In this document: piece after piece, positions 12,950 through 26,239 of the stretch
Numbering within the stretch: the stretch's first letter is position 1
Layout: every line of letters starts with the position of its first letter
NCBI GenBank assembly: GCA_902729315.2
Contig: LR746268.1
Location: 1,481,501 to 1,545,500 of the forward strand
From: Spirodela intermedia
Taxonomy: Eukaryota; Streptophyta; Magnoliopsida; Alismatales; Araceae
Reading direction: 5' to 3'
DNA: 64,000 bases
Made by a program: the position numbers and the translations under genes
The notes under the pieces: generated by a model
Seen by the model: the letters and a program-made list of their open reading frames with translations, nothing else
What the model was told of the DNA's origin: nothing
Databases searched by the model: none

Positions 12950-13590
12950 TTGGGATGGGACAATTGAATTCATTTTTTAAGTGTCTCTTTAATTTTCCTT
13001 TAGTTGGTTGTCTAGTAGTTGTCCTTTCTTCTATTGAGTGAAATATAATATATATAAATGTGTAAGAGGCAGATAACAATTGAGACATAATTTTATAGTT
13101 GTTCAGCTTTCTAAAGCTTTTGTCCAGTTCCTAAGGGATTTTCTTTGGTTCTACTAAGCATCACTTGTGATTACAACTTTTTTGGTTATAATTCTATTAA
13201 ATTCTCAGTTTTAGCAATTGTTGAATCCAAGTGAGCACATTGTAGGTGCTCACACAACTACCAAGCACATCATAAATGCTCACACAATACCCAAGTATAC
13301 AACAAGTACTCACACCAAAAGTCCTCAAACAACAGCCAAGCACATCATAATTGTTCACATAATGGCTGAGCACACCACATGCTAACACAATAATAGAAGA
13401 ATACAATGCACAAAAACCAAACCTTAGTAAAAGATAATACCATAAATATTTAGAAATGTCAACTTGGATAATGATCAGACCTTTTCAACTTGTGGATGCT
13501 TGAGTGGGAGGCGATTTTTTGCTAAGATTCACACTCATGAGTATCTAAGCTTGCTGAATTTGAGACAGAAGAGGAGGATGAGGTATGGAG
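12950..13590 (-). repeat. Diverged LTR-like repeat, right copy (5' LTR of decayed copia element)
   Basis: Direct-repeat partner of 6140-6870. It shares the same landmarks, including the GAGCACA/GTGCTCACAC array (about 13230-13390), TCAACTTGGATAATGATC, CTTGTGGATGCTTGAGTGGG and TATCTAAGCTTGCTGAATTTG. Similarity fades after about 13590, although the LTR may extend to about 13930. Orientation is inferred from the minus-strand gag-pol remnants. Confidence 0.65.
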
Positions 13591-14242
13591 AGGTCTCTCT
13601 CTTTGATTTTTTTGATTCTATCTTTACCCTAATTCTAGATGAGAAGTTTTGCTTTGTCATAGGGCTTTGTGGGTTGAGCCATTTTGTTTAACCACTACTT
13701 AATGTTGAGCCTTGCTACACTTTGGGCCTTTAATGGCTAGCTAATGGTGTGGGCCATGCTAGTGTTTAGCCTTTATTGACTAGTTGATATATGGGCTGAA
13801 CCAGTCTTTAGAAGGACCAAGCTTTTAGGACTTATTGGTCTTGTGTTAAAAGACCGAGCCTATGGTCTTAATCAAGATGTGCCTTGGTGCTGATTCTGAA
13901 ACAGAAGTATTAGACACCAATACATCCATTCAATGTAATCAATCATGTATAATTCAGGCTTTTGGTTTTTAGTTTGTTTGATTAATATGAAATTTTTCTA
14001 GTAATGTTTTTCAGTATTGCTCTCAATCTCTAAGAATTCATGTTCTATTATCCAAATTAGCCATCACATCATCAAAAACATTAAACATATGAAAAATCCA
14101 TGTTCTATTCTCTAAGATCCATGCTCACTATTGCTTTTGGTGTTTAGCTTGTTTTATTATTTCATTAACTTCAAAAATATGAAAAATTAAAGTCTAATTA
14201 TGCAATTGAGATAAAAATAGATAGATATGTAGAGTGAGTGAG

Positions 14243-14274
<32 letters not shown>

Positions 14275-15555
14275 AGTGCTTCAAAACTAGGATTTTCTTC
14301 TTTATTAGTCTTGAATGTGCCCTCAAGCAAAAGATAGGAAAACCATAGCCAAAACTTATCTATGATTTGATTTTCTCCTTTTAATTTTTTATTTTTTTGT
14401 TTCCTATAGTCTAATTTCCAAAACTTATCTATGGGTTGTCAACAGACCAATTACAATTGTTGACATTATTACCAACTTGATGAATTCACATTGTGTCAAA
14501 CACTCCATTGATGGATCTAGTCAAATGCATATATCATTCACCAAATATTGCCATTTCTGAGATTGTGGTAATGAAAAATATGCCTTCTATACTAGCTGCC
14601 TTTAATACAGCTCTATTTCAAAAATCCTTATTACTCATGGGGATCTTTATGAGAACGTTTTCTGCTTTCAACCTCAATCTAAATATGAGTTTACTATCCA
14701 AAATATTTATGGCTTTAAACAACCCCAGAAAGTCGTTTTAAAAAATAACTTAAACCCCTAAGATCCATTGCTATCTATTTACTTATGAGAAGACATTATC
14801 ATCACCCAAAATATTTCCTCTTCCATTCTTTAGCGTGTACCGTGTTTTATTTATCTCCACTTCCATATCTGAACTATCTAACTCCCGCACAAACGTTTAC
14901 CAAAGGTCGCCTAATACCACAGTGCGCCTTGTAGCTAACTTCAACTAGCCTGGATATCTCTTGCTTTTCAAACAGGGTATTTCTACGCCTCAGAACTCCC
15001 AATGCTGAAAATTGGAGCGTCATTAAGGGCATTGTTCTGTACCCGCGTGGTGCCAATCTCATATGATCTAGCCCTATCTATTCTCCAAGCCCCCTACATT
15101 ACTTTGTTCCCATCTCAGACTAGTATGGTAATTGGCTGTCTACCCCTTGTAGCAGATGGGTCACCAGAGAACAACCCACAATCATCCGCTTTTCCTCGGA
15201 ACCTGAATACTGGGCATCGCTGATGCAGCAGCGGAGCTAGTAAACCTCGGATTCGTTGATGAATTTTAACGATAAAAAATAATTTTCTGATGCAAATTTA
15301 AGAATCATTCCAAAGCAGCCATTTTGACCCGGAAAAGACGCCCACATTTCTCATATGGGCACCGATCTTTACTTCACAGCTGCAGTAGACAGTCCATTCT
15401 CATATACATAAGAGTTACTGCAAAAGGGTGTTCTCGCACGCTCTATCACGAGCCACACAGTAGCCAGCTGAGGGCCTATCTTTTGAAGACGCGGAACAAA
15501 TTTGAATGATATCATCAGTTCAGTAGGTGAAACTCTACAACGCGCATCCCTCTCT
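13591..15555. other. Intergenic AT-rich DNA downstream of LHCB6
   Basis: Apart from a GA-rich microsatellite at about 14241-14275, no gene or clear element was found. From about 14870 to 15555 the base composition is more balanced. That part is the 3' side of the minus-strand LHCB6 gene, so it may include its 3' UTR. The short open frames in this part have no recognisable domain. Confidence 0.5.
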
Positions 15556-16432
15556 CTACAACCCGAGGGCGCCGAGTGGGGTCTTCCCCTGGCCGGCCTC
15601 AAAGTAGAATATGAGCATGGCCAGCATGGCGAGGCGGGCATGCTTGATCTCCGCCAGCTTGAGCCTCTCCAGCTTGTCCACGTCGGGAATGTAGACGCCG
15701 TCCTGGAGGGTGCCGGCGAAGGAGAGAGGATCGAAGAACTTGCCGCCGGGGTAGCCCTGCTCGCCGGTGGCGTTAGCGAAGTTGCCGGCGGTGCGAGACC
15801 AGGGAGTGGCCCACTCCACCGACTGGGAGTCGGGATTGAAGAAGTCGACCCACCGCTTGCTCTCTACCCAACCCATCAGTAGCAGCTGCGTGCCGAGGAG
15901 GGTCCCGAAGGAGAAGGGGGCGATGGCGCCTGGGTCGGCGCCGGCCTCGAACCATGGGATGCCGCTCCAGGCCTGGCCGACGAAGATGCCGACCACGGCT
16001 GCCATCGCCCACCGGCCGTGGATCAGCTCCGCTTCTCTGTACCACTTGAGGAACGCGGGGTCCTTGCCCAGGCCCAACGGGTCGAAACCATAGTCGCCGG
16101 GGAGACTAGCATTCATTCATCCACAGCCAAACAGTTAGTATCAGTCGTAGGACGAGATGATGAAGACGATAAAGAAGACGATAAAGAAGACGATGGTGAA
16201 CTTACGATCCGTCAAGCCATTCAGGGTCGACCAAGTTGCCACCGGCCTTGACACCAGGAATCCAGGACTTCTTCTGCGCAACAGCAGCCACGACGAGCCT
16301 CCGGGGGGCGACCGCGGCGGCGCCCCGACTGCCTCCGACGATGGCGGCGGAGAGGAGGGCGCGGCTGCTCCTACCTCCGGAGAGGAAAGGGGTGCCGAGG
16401 CCCTGGACGACTGCTGGAGACGTCGCCGCCAT
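15556..16432 (-). CDS. LHCB6: Chlorophyll a/b-binding protein CP24, photosystem II minor antenna
   Basis: Two exons, 16432-16206 and 16105-15556, are joined across a 100-base intron (GTAAGT donor, TAG acceptor). The product has 258 residues. CP24 is the monomeric antenna that links LHCII trimers to the photosystem II core in thylakoids. Residues 1 to about 51 look like a chloroplast transit peptide (RRLVVAAVA before QKKSWIPG). The mature part has the CP24 signatures [30 protein letters not shown] (helix B, about 98-121), [20 protein letters not shown] (helix C, about 145-164) and [20 protein letters not shown] (helix A, about 228-247). The Glu/Arg pairs that bind chlorophyll and bridge helices are visible. 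It ends [10 protein letters not shown], as in known CP24, with no C-terminal helix D, which is normal for this protein. Length and domain content look intact. Confidence 0.97.
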
Positions 16433-16663
16433 TCCCGCTGCCTTCTCTCCGAGGATTGGAGTTTCTAGAGATTGGGGAGATACTGGTCTCGTTTGGCTGT
16501 GAAGAAGAAAGAGCGTAGAAGTTTTGGTATATGTCGGGTGGGGAGGGAAGGGAAAGTGGATCCCACGAGATCAGAGATCGTGAGGAAATCTAAGATCCAC
16601 GGTTGGATAGATTTCGAGCCAATGGGATCGTTCTCTCCATCCTCTCTCCCACCTGACTGTCTT

Positions 16664-16671
16664 ACACGTGG
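16664..16671 (-). promoter_or_regulatory. G-box (CCACGTGT) upstream of LHCB6
   Basis: ACACGTGG on the plus strand reads CCACGTGT towards LHCB6, about 235 bases upstream of its ATG. G-boxes are common in light-regulated antenna promoters. A TATA-like CATATACC lies near 16530 on the minus strand. Function is inferred from position only. Confidence 0.45.
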
Positions 16672-16679
16672 ACAGCGCA

Positions 16680-17690
16680 TCTGCCAGACATTGTTGTATC
16701 CTAAAGATCTATCCTTGTAAATGTTCAAAATTTTAGAAAGAATCCTTAAAATTATAATTACTTATGTACTTTAATTGTGTTGTCTTCTTTACAGATATAC
16801 GCTGCTAATATATTCCGATATTTTTTCTTCATAACAATATTAAAATGAATATTTCATAAAATATTTATTTATAAATTAAATACAAAATATATTTCGACTT
16901 AGAATGATTGGTAGACTAAAATGTCTACACTCCATGAGAGCATCTTAAGAATTATAAGATATTGATGACCTTTGTGTCCAAACACAACAAAAAAGCTGAA
17001 ATAAAAACCATTGAAGAGAAATCTTTTTGAAATTTTAACTCATAAAAGTTCCATGAAAGTACAAGATAAGTGGGCCCTATGAGTTATTCTTAACTTCCAC
17101 TATATATTTTTATAAGTTTTTTCATTTTTACTTTGTCTTTATGCTTGATATTGAGGACAGCCTATCTAATCAATAAATTGGATGAGCCATCATATAATAC
17201 TTAAGAGGAAACTAAGTAGAATGCCTAAGGAGAGGTACATGGAATTGAATAGGTTGATTAGGATAAGTTACTATAAAATTGGGACTCTGAGTTATTTTTA
17301 TGAAATGTTATTTTTCCATGATAGTTTTTATGTTTTAGGGAGTAAGATACACCTTTTAGAAAAGAAGAATGAAAATCTTCAATAAGACCCCTAATTTATG
17401 TAGTATAGAGCATCATGAGACTAGAAAGTAAACTATGCTAATAAGGGTACATCAAATCTTTATGCTAATGTGATAGATAATATTTTAAAAATTATATAAA
17501 TATCTTAAAATTCATTGGGCTTATAGCTAGTTTGGCCTATAAATAAAATATTAGGCATGCTAACCTAGACTGATGTATAATCCACTCTCTTAACTTATGA
17601 GAAGAATAATATTATAATCAAATGAAAGATTTTTTCACTAATATTTTCATGCATAAGAATATTGCCAAGGTTATAAGAACTCTTTGTCTC
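16680..17690. other. AT-rich intergenic DNA
   Basis: No gene, RNA or clear repeat was recognised. The open frame at 17182-17385 (+) is short, AT-driven and shows no domain. Confidence 0.4.
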
Positions 17691-17694
17691 TTTG

Positions 17695-18700
17695 TCTCTT
17701 TGTCTCTCCATCTCTCTATCTCTCTATGTCTCTCTCTCTCCCTCTCCCTCCCTCTTTGCCCCTTTCTCATCTTCCTTGTCTATATCTACTTGTAAAGATT
17801 AAGCTTGAATTATATTAGATTCATTGCTCTAGTTAGTTAACCTTAATACATGGTGCTAGTTCACTGACTTAGATTCATGCCTCTAGATATGGCCCATGTG
17901 CTAATTTATTAGTTTCTATTATCATAACTTAATAAATAAAATATATTATTAAACTAGCCACTAACTTATGATAATAGAGACTTATTTCCACACATGGGTC
18001 ATATCTAGAGGCATGAATCTAAGTCAACAGCATGTATTAAGATTAGCTAACTAAATCGATGAATCTAATGGTATGTGTAAACTAATAGATTTTTTCTAAG
18101 TATGTGTAAGGGTAGTAAATATTAATAGAGATACTTTTAAACAAGAATAAGGGGAGAGCTAGATCATACCGATAGCCTTATGTGTTATTTTTTTCTAAAT
18201 AATAGTCAACTAACCCAAACTAGTATATCATAAAAAGTTGGCTCAATATATAGACAAAATTAGTTAGACCATCTGTGCATGACCTATGACAAGACTGAGT
18301 TAGAATCTTTCTTGTTTCTTATTTTTCTCTTCTGGGACCAACATTATTTTTCTCACTTTATGTAGAAAACACCAAATTCCTCTTCCTGTATGTAGTGATT
18401 AATGCTTTCATTCCATCTTAAAATTGTCTTTCGTTGTCTCTAGTTTTTGTACAAAAAATAGGGAATTATTAGACATAATTAGCTCAATTCATTACACACC
18501 AGTAAAATTCAAGCTTAATCTTTACAAGTAGATATAGACAAGGAAGATGAGAAAGGGGCAAAGAAGGGGGAGAGAGAGAGAGAGAGAGATAGAGATAGAT
18601 ATTTTCTCACATGGGTCATATCTAAAGGCATGAATCCAGGTCAATGAGCTAGCACCATGTATTAAGATTAACTAACTAGAGCGACAAATCTAATGATGTT
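17695..18700. repeat. Nested inverted-repeat cluster
   Basis: An arm at about 17824-17930 is inverted at about 17960-18065. Shared sequence includes GATTCATGCCTCTAGATATG and its reverse complement, and CTATTATCATAA on both sides of a short loop. A third copy, in the orientation of the right arm, lies at about 18598-18700. The CT-rich lead at 17695-17815, ending CTACTTGTAAAGATTAAGCTT, is also inverted at about 18511-18600, beginning AAGCTTAATCTTTACAAG. The cluster looks like rearranged or nested copies of one mobile element. No protein-coding remnant was recognised in it. Confidence 0.7.
18085..18225 (+). repeat. LTR-like dispersed repeat fragment, copy 1
   Basis: The segment with AGATCATACCGATAGCCTTA, then TGTGTTATTTTTTT and AATAGTCAACTAACCC, matches the reverse complement of about 25472-25560. 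Flanking sequence with TAGTAAATATTAA is repeated again at about 18730-18760. This suggests several fragments of the same element. Confidence 0.6.
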
Positions 18701-18799
18701 AAGTGTAGACTAATAGATTTTTTCTATGTACTTATAAATGATAGTAAATATTAAGAGAGATACCTTCAAACAAAATTTCAAAGGAACATCACACGTTGC

Positions 18800-21700
18800 C
18801 TTGCCATCTCTTAAAAATGATTTTTCTTAAAAATGTCTCATTTTAGGATTTTTGAATTTATTTATAAAAAATATTGTAATTAAAATAGGAAGATGATCAA
18901 GTATTGCCAAAAATATTGAAGTTAAAAATCCATAAAAAGTAGAGTTGAAATCTATTCAACCACATTTAGGTATTGAATATTTTCTAGAGGATCGTGTTTT
19001 ATTGGCATAGACATCATTTATCAATACTTTCTCTATCAATTATGTAATTGTGAGAATAAACATCAGAGTACGACCTTAATTTAGAATGTTGGTTTGATAG
19101 AGACACAATTGTAAGGGAGAAAACAAGAATCCTAAGAATAGAAATTAGGCTGTCTTCAGATCTGTAGTAACCATTTAAGAGGACCACCACTCTTGACCTC
19201 TAATTGTCTTCGTGTCCATTGCCTCATGTCATTGAGAGACCTCTTCATATTTGCTCCAACTCCATCACTCAAAATTACTTAAGGAAGCCCTTCTTTTCAA
19301 TGACATTAAGTTTGGCCCGTTAGGTTCCTTTGGGTCTAATAATGCTCTTGCTTTCTTCTACTGTAAGTGAGGCCTGTTAGGCCCATTGGGGACCTAACAT
19401 CATCCTTAGGATATGCTACTTAAAATTAAGTTGTGTATACATTATTTTAAAAGATTATTTTCATTACATTTAAATTAATTTTTTTCGATCAAAGGTACTA
19501 AATACCTATTGTCAAGTTTTTAAAGTATTATATATCAAAAATGACATATCATAGCTTAAAAGAAAGCTTTGTACATTTTTAGTTTATTTTTAACACTAAG
19601 TTCATTTGATCACTCTATTCAAGCTATAATGGAACTAGAATTTTCCTTTATAGCTTATTACATAATGTATTAATATATTTAGTCAGGTACCAAAAAATAT
19701 TTGTGTTATGTTTTAATTTGAAATCCAAGGAAGAATATTAGATATTCAATTCATTCATCTCAAGCATTGCGTTTTAAAAAATATATAATTTTGGCATTGA
19801 GATATCAATAAGATGGTACTTGGATTATTTGGATCTTGAAAGCACTTTTTGCATAGAAATTTCTTATTTTTATATATTTTTATATTTGATATATATTAAA
19901 GTGTTTAAAAAAGATAAAGGGAAAGCGAGAGACAAAAGGCTTTGGACCACTATACATAATAAAAAATCTATGATAATCCAGTTCTTATTTCAAACTATAG
20001 GTTTTTAAATATGATTAATTTTCAATTATAGTTCTACTTTGATTGTAGTTATTTGTTAATATTTATGCAGACCTTATCTTTTCATGGTCTTACGGTCTCT
20101 CTAGTATTGACTAAACATTATTTCTCTTGATATGAATTTATTTTTTGCACAAATTGACTCGAAGAGTCATATTTAAGGGAATATTAATTTCTTTGATTTT
20201 ATCTTAAAAGTGTACCATAAATACAATTATTGAGTAAATTGGATACAATGAATGTGTTTGATGAGTCCATTATCTAGTTTGAATGTATAGTACTTTGGTA
20301 CTTTTCATATATTAGAAATTACTTTTTTATTTATCTCAATAATTCATATATCAAAGATTTTAGCTACTGAATTCTTATAGTAATTGAAATCCATTGTAGT
20401 CTAGTTTAGTTTCACAAACTTATGAGGTAAACCAAATTCTAAGCTATCTTCTTTTAAAGGTAAATGTAGTTTGCTAAAACTTAAACCAAGAATTTAGTAA
20501 TTTAATAAAGGTTATTAATTAATTCTAAAAAAATTCATTTAGAGAAAGTGGTGAAAGATTTGTTTCATAAACTCTTTTTGGTTGCTTGGAAAATATACAC
20601 AAAGAAAAATAGTGAAAAAAATCAAGTCAATTGGTGCAATTATTTGTTTTCAAATGTTAGGGCAACCATTCAATGTTTGACTTGAGATGTACCTTCTTGT
20701 GTAATTTTACATTAGTCTAATTCGAATTGAAAGGCTAAGAAAGAATCAAGAATGCGAGGTAAAATAGTCCTTTTGCAAGTGTTACAAGAGATGCAAAAAA
20801 TAACATAGGAAATATATTTATTTATTTATTTATTTATAATAGGTGAGTCAACTCACTAAGTAGTCTCAAGATATTTTAAAAAGGAAACACCAAATTTTAT
20901 GGTCATTTGGCTTACTTTGCTTACTTTTGTATCTATGGATCACTCTCTTTGATTTCACCATCCTCCTAATAAACTAATAGCTGAACACAAAGGAATCTAT
21001 TGGCCTCCATTAGGTCCAAAAATCTAAAAGACCAAACTCAATTAACATTGATGCACAATTTTGTTATTGTGATAAGATGCACCAAATTTAAGATTTATAA
21101 AATTAATTCCACTTAAGATGATTAAATTAATTTAGTGGTAAAACCAGGTTGAACACATTGATGAAAGTAAATATGTCATGAGAATTTATAATTAATTCTT
21201 AATGCCAACTATTAAAGAAAGTAAGAGGAGGGAGAAAAGAGTGAAGAGATAGAGATTAACATAAGAATTAGAAGAAGGTGAGTTCACACTCATTCCACAA
21301 GAGGAATTCATGCCAATTACAAAGTAAACTCCTTAAGTTGTACATAGTTCAAATTCTACTTTCAAGACTTTCAATATTCAATTAAGGACACAAAGATTCA
21401 TTTGTTGGTTGAGTTCATAAATCTTAATGTGCAGAAATGGAAATGAAACCAGAAACTTTCCCTGAATTGACAAGATACAGCTTGCAACGTTATATCTGGT
21501 TCTACTTCCTTGGTCCATCACACTAAATTGAGAGGATGTCTTGGTGATGTCTCCTTAAACTCCAAAGATGTAGAGATTGGGAGAATTTCCCTGTCTGGCA
21601 CTCGAGGAACAAGGAGGAATCGAAAGTGTCTTTTATGACATATGAAATAAGGAGACTTGGTGAATCACCACAATCTATCACCCAACAGGAAGAGGAAGAA

Positions 21701-22390
21701 GAGAGCATCCTACAAAACAAGAGGATTCTCATTTATCATAATTGTGAAACTTACCATCTATAGATTGTGCATGAATTAATGTGTTGTGAGTAATTTTTGG
21801 GGCAAGTTGGATTGTGTAATGTAAGTTTTCGATTCCAAAGATGACAATTAAATAGTAAAAATTCTAATTTAAACCATATTTCACATTAACTTCTCATCCA
21901 ATTAGATGCCTTAGACAACTATAGAATAACTGCTTTCAATCATATCAAGTGCTATCTTTAGTTGGTCTAGAATTTCTTAAATTTTGGTGGTTTAACACCA
22001 CTCGAGAAGCAAAAGATAAGTCAGAATGCCTTATCTTTGATGACGAATTTCATCTCCTGATTATTCACACTAAATCTCATGTTAGCTGGCTTTCTTGAGC
22101 AAAAAATGGCAATCAAAATGATCAAGAATTCATTGAATCATGCTAAAGTTTGTATTAACATGTTTCCATAATAAGGAACTTGCCGTAAGTAGCTAAATCC
22201 CATGTAATTTTTGGATATATGTAAGTTATTTTACTTACTGAGATTTCACAAGATTTATAAATTCACACAATGTTTACAAAGAGAATTTCTAAGAAAGATC
22301 AAGTACTCTAAAATATCACGAAATTCATCAAAAAATGATTGTAAAAACATTCTTCATTTGTTTCTTGAATTTTGGTTAAGTATTTGAGTT
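18800..22390. other. AT-rich intergenic DNA without recognised genes
   Basis: No domain or RNA gene was found. A TTTA tandem run lies near 20818-20836. The short frames at 19820-20008 (+) and 21523-21732 (-) show no recognised family. Confidence 0.4.
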
Positions 22391-22510
22391 GTCTCATATT
22401 GGCTTATTAGTGGGACCTAGAATTTAACCAAGTCTAGGCATCATCTCATATCATTTTATTAGTGGGACTTGGAATGTGACTAAGCCCTGGTATCTTCTCG
22501 CATTGTCTCA
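22391..22510. repeat. 52-base tandem duplication
   Basis: Units at about 22391-22442 and 22443-22494 share CTCATAT, ATTAGTGGGAC and TAAG/CAAG...TGGTATC-like sequence, and a third partial unit follows. The motif TTAGTGGGAC-T-GAAT repeats with a period of 52. It resembles LTR-type repeat DNA but carries no coding signal. Confidence 0.7.
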
Positions 22511-25470
22511 CTAAGGTAAGTGAGTTGATACGAAAGTTATCAGAAATTTTACATACATTCTAGAAAAATCACTAGAAGTCCCTTTCAACAAATAAATTTA
22601 TTTTTTACACAAAAATCGTAATTAAGACCATCATGACCTGCATATGAAGCAAGTATTCAATGGTATCTTATCAAAGTAATCCATAAAAGAATGTTTGCCA
22701 AAAAAACTACTTGAAACATGAAAATTAACTTCAAATTCATGCATGTAGTCCTAAACATGTTTTCAAGAATTAAAATTACTTGCATGCGATTTTTGCTAAA
22801 TTAATATAAACAATAGCTATATTGTATATATTAACATATAAATGTAAAGCATTACTAAACAACTTGCTAACTTTTATTTGAGATTAAGACTTTGGGGTTT
22901 TAAGCACTATAGTTATGATAGTACCTCACCATTCAAGACTAGTCTCTCTAGAAAGTCCTAAGTTATCATAAGCATTTGCTGCTAGTTGTGGCTTTGTCCA
23001 TCAATAACTATTACTATGAAAATAAATCAAAATTTACACATGGCATCAATCACAAAGGCTCTATTGTAGAGAGTGTGTGCCTTGAATTCAAAAGTCTCAA
23101 TTCTTAGGGCAGAACCTTTGAACTTGTTAGAGTAGATCTAGGGTTAATTTTAGTTAATGTGGAGGTATTTAAGATTTGTTATAACTATTTAAAAATATTT
23201 CAAAATAGTTAAGATCTGTTTTTCCATATTTATATATATTTTATATTTTCTATGAATCCAACAAGCAAGATATGAATCCTTTCAACATTTCTAATGGTTA
23301 CTACAAGCCACTCTCTCTGCTACTTAAAGTTAGCTCATGGTCCATTATTGTAGCACAAGTGCTCATGGTGCCCATGCTTTGGGATTATTCATGCAGAATT
23401 TTAACGTATATTTGGTGCATTATACTTGCCATCCATAACATAATAGTAAATGTCCAACACAATGCAATGTCAATCTACCATAGCATGGGTACCTTGACAA
23501 GGCATTGCACATGTATCCTTTTTTTTATTTTCTTTCTCATTTTTTTTTCACTCACTAGTTAGTTGAGGTGAGTGGATATAATATTGAAAAATATAAACTA
23601 TCCCAAAAATATCTCCAATCAGTCTCAAATTGTCATGGAATTTTTCTAACAGCCAATAGATAAAATGAAAAAGACTTTCGTGTTATAAAAATATTATTAA
23701 ATTACATTCTTACCCTTGTGTAATGTTTGTCAACCTCAAAATATAGATGACTCTATTACTCAACATATCTAATATTTCTCTAGTTGCTTCAAAACTATAC
23801 GTTTACCATTCAAAGATAAAAGTCTTTGTTCTTGCTCAGCTAATATGATTTGATTGAGCTTAATATCCTAAGACCCATTCAAAAACCAACACTAGTTGGT
23901 TAAAGTATAATACTTTAATTATTCTTTATTATAAGTATTTTTTGTATTATAGGGGGGATATAAAAGCTATTTTTTAGATACAAAATATGACAGTCATTGT
24001 ATAATAAATCATATAAATTTAATATTTATAAACCTAGAAAATACTAATTTTTAAATTTTTAAATTACTTATATAGAAATGTATCAATTTTAAATTGATAA
24101 AGAGTTCCAAAAATATTGAGAATTTTTTAAGTTAACAACATGGATGTAAGATAATAGTAAGTGAACTTTAATTTTTTTCTATAATAATATAATTTATATG
24201 ATTTTTAGACTATGAGATCATAATAAAATCCTATTTAAAATTAGAGAAAAGGGAAATTTGGATGCTTACATTAAGTAGACGTCATCACCTGCTAGAATAG
24301 TGTTTAAGATGAAAAAAAAGTTGTATGACAATTGTTATGAAAACGATTTCAGAATCTTTAATCAATGAAATTGAAATTGATAAGCATAAAATAGAGTGTA
24401 ATAGACTAAAGAAGAATTTTTAACCTTAAATTTAAGTAATACTATTATTAACTTAAAGCTTAAATGAGTTTAAATAAGTAAAATAAAGTTTCGATGTTGT
24501 AATGGTGATTGCTAGAATTTTGTATGTTTGGAAGGTTTATGATAGGTATCTGTAGCCTTGAAGGCTTTCTTCGGATGTGTAAAGTATGGGCACTCTCTAC
24601 ATTACATGTGAAGGCCAAAGGGAGAGGAACAATGTCAGTAAAGTGACTCTAGTGATTTTCACTTGACAAGTAGAAGTTTGATGAAAATAGTGTTATGCTG
24701 GTTGTCATCTTGAAGGAGTTGAGATTGATGGCGGTGAAGCATGTCTCAAAGAGCTTTTTCCTCAAGTTTGTGCAGTGAGAGCATGTTCTTATCATAAATG
24801 AAATACTTTGAAGAAATCAAGTCTTTAGTAGATCACTCTATTCTCAACAACAAGTCATTTGTCAAAGAACATGGAATGATTATCTTCAAAGAATTCATAA
24901 TTTTCTATCCAAAATCCTTGGTGAGATGCAATAGAAGATCCTCATTTTTTATTGATGAAGATTCCATCAATGAGTGAGCAACTATGGCGGCTCTTTCTAT
25001 TGACTATTTCTATGTAGAAAAATTATAGAGCAAAAACATGAAGAAAAAGAAATCTTTTGACATGGTGATCTTCAAACTTTCATCGATCATGTGGTTGGGT
25101 AAATGAAGGTAAACAATTTCTAGATATACATTTGAAATAGTAAGAACACAAATTCACTATCTTCTCTTAATGTAGGGGTATTGTCGACATTATTTATATT
25201 GATGAGATTTGTCAGTGGGATTTAGTCTCACATCAGTTGTTTCAAGGAGGTTTAGATCTATATTAGTCTATGCTATCTTATGTATTTGAATCTTTATCTC
25301 ATAAATAAAATAGTCAAGACTACTTGGGAAGAAGTGTAAATAGGTGGTTTCTTTCCATGCACACACGTGTGATGAGATCATACCTTGCCCTACACACTAA
25401 TTCAGCCTGGGTGACATGGAAGAGGAATGATGCATGGGTGTTGTACATGGGGTTCCTCATTGTTGGGGTA
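22511..25470. other. AT-rich intergenic DNA
   Basis: No gene was recognised. The open frame 23272-23562 (+) is hydrophobic but has no start context or family signature that I can identify. Sequence around 25190-25320 has LTR-like features (TCTCACATCAG, TATGTATTTGAATC) but no confirmed partner. Confidence 0.35.
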
Positions 25471-25471
25471 G

Positions 25472-25560
25472 TTGACCATTATTTATAACAAAAATAACAC
25501 ATAAGGCTATCAAAATGATCTAACTCTCCTTACTCTTGTTTGAAAGTCAAAAATATTTTC
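25472..25560 (-). repeat. LTR-like dispersed repeat fragment, copy 2 (inverted to 18.1 kb copy)
   Basis: The reverse complement reads AGATCATTTTGATAGCCTTA, then TGTGTTATTTTTGTT and AATGGTCAACTACCCCAACA, closely matching 18160-18225. The outer end TGTTGGGG/CCCCAACA has the TG...CA form typical of plant LTR ends. Similarity to related sequence may continue to about 25640. Confidence 0.6.
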
Positions 25561-26239
25561 GAGAATGCTTGGACAATGTGTTCACAAGTGTTGACACATG
25601 TAGCCTCTAAGGAAGAAAGATAGCAACCCCCTAGTTTAACCCTTACATATGGGCCTGTAAATATGTAGTGTTTTTTTTTTTAAATGAAAATTTTGATTTA
25701 ATGCTAGAAGTTTCACCTCACTCTAAGGTTACATGAGTGGGATTTCATTCACACAAAGGTCAAGGATGAGATGGAAGATTATAGACCTCTTTTGAAGGGA
25801 GGATGTGACAATAGTGAAAAGAGACTTCACTCCGCTCAAAATGTTTGAAGAAGGTGGTTGATTTGCATTGGTCTAGAAGAGCCATTGAGTTTATGAAATT
25901 AAAAGATTCGCTCAACAATAGTAGGGAGTATTATAGCCTTTTGTGTTGTGTGCCATGAGGTGTTCTTGTAAGACAAGAGTTTACTATAGTAAGTGATTCT
26001 AAGAAATAAATAAAATGATATAAAGTGGTGAGAAAAGAGTTGTTGGGGCACTGAGAAAGATAAAACTATACTGGAGCATGACAATAAGCCCAAATATGAA
26101 CTTATCTTCCTAGTGTTGCATGCGTCTAATCCCTTTTGCCAAAATCTTACTAGTACTATTAGTTGTCGTACTTCCTCTAAGTGAATAGGAGACCTTTCAC
26201 CCCATGAGGAATAACTTGCTCTCTCTTTCTAACTCTCTT

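Noticed and set aside
23272-23562. Hydrophobic 96-residue plus-strand frame
   Set aside because: AT-rich context with no family signature; hydrophobicity follows from T-rich codons.
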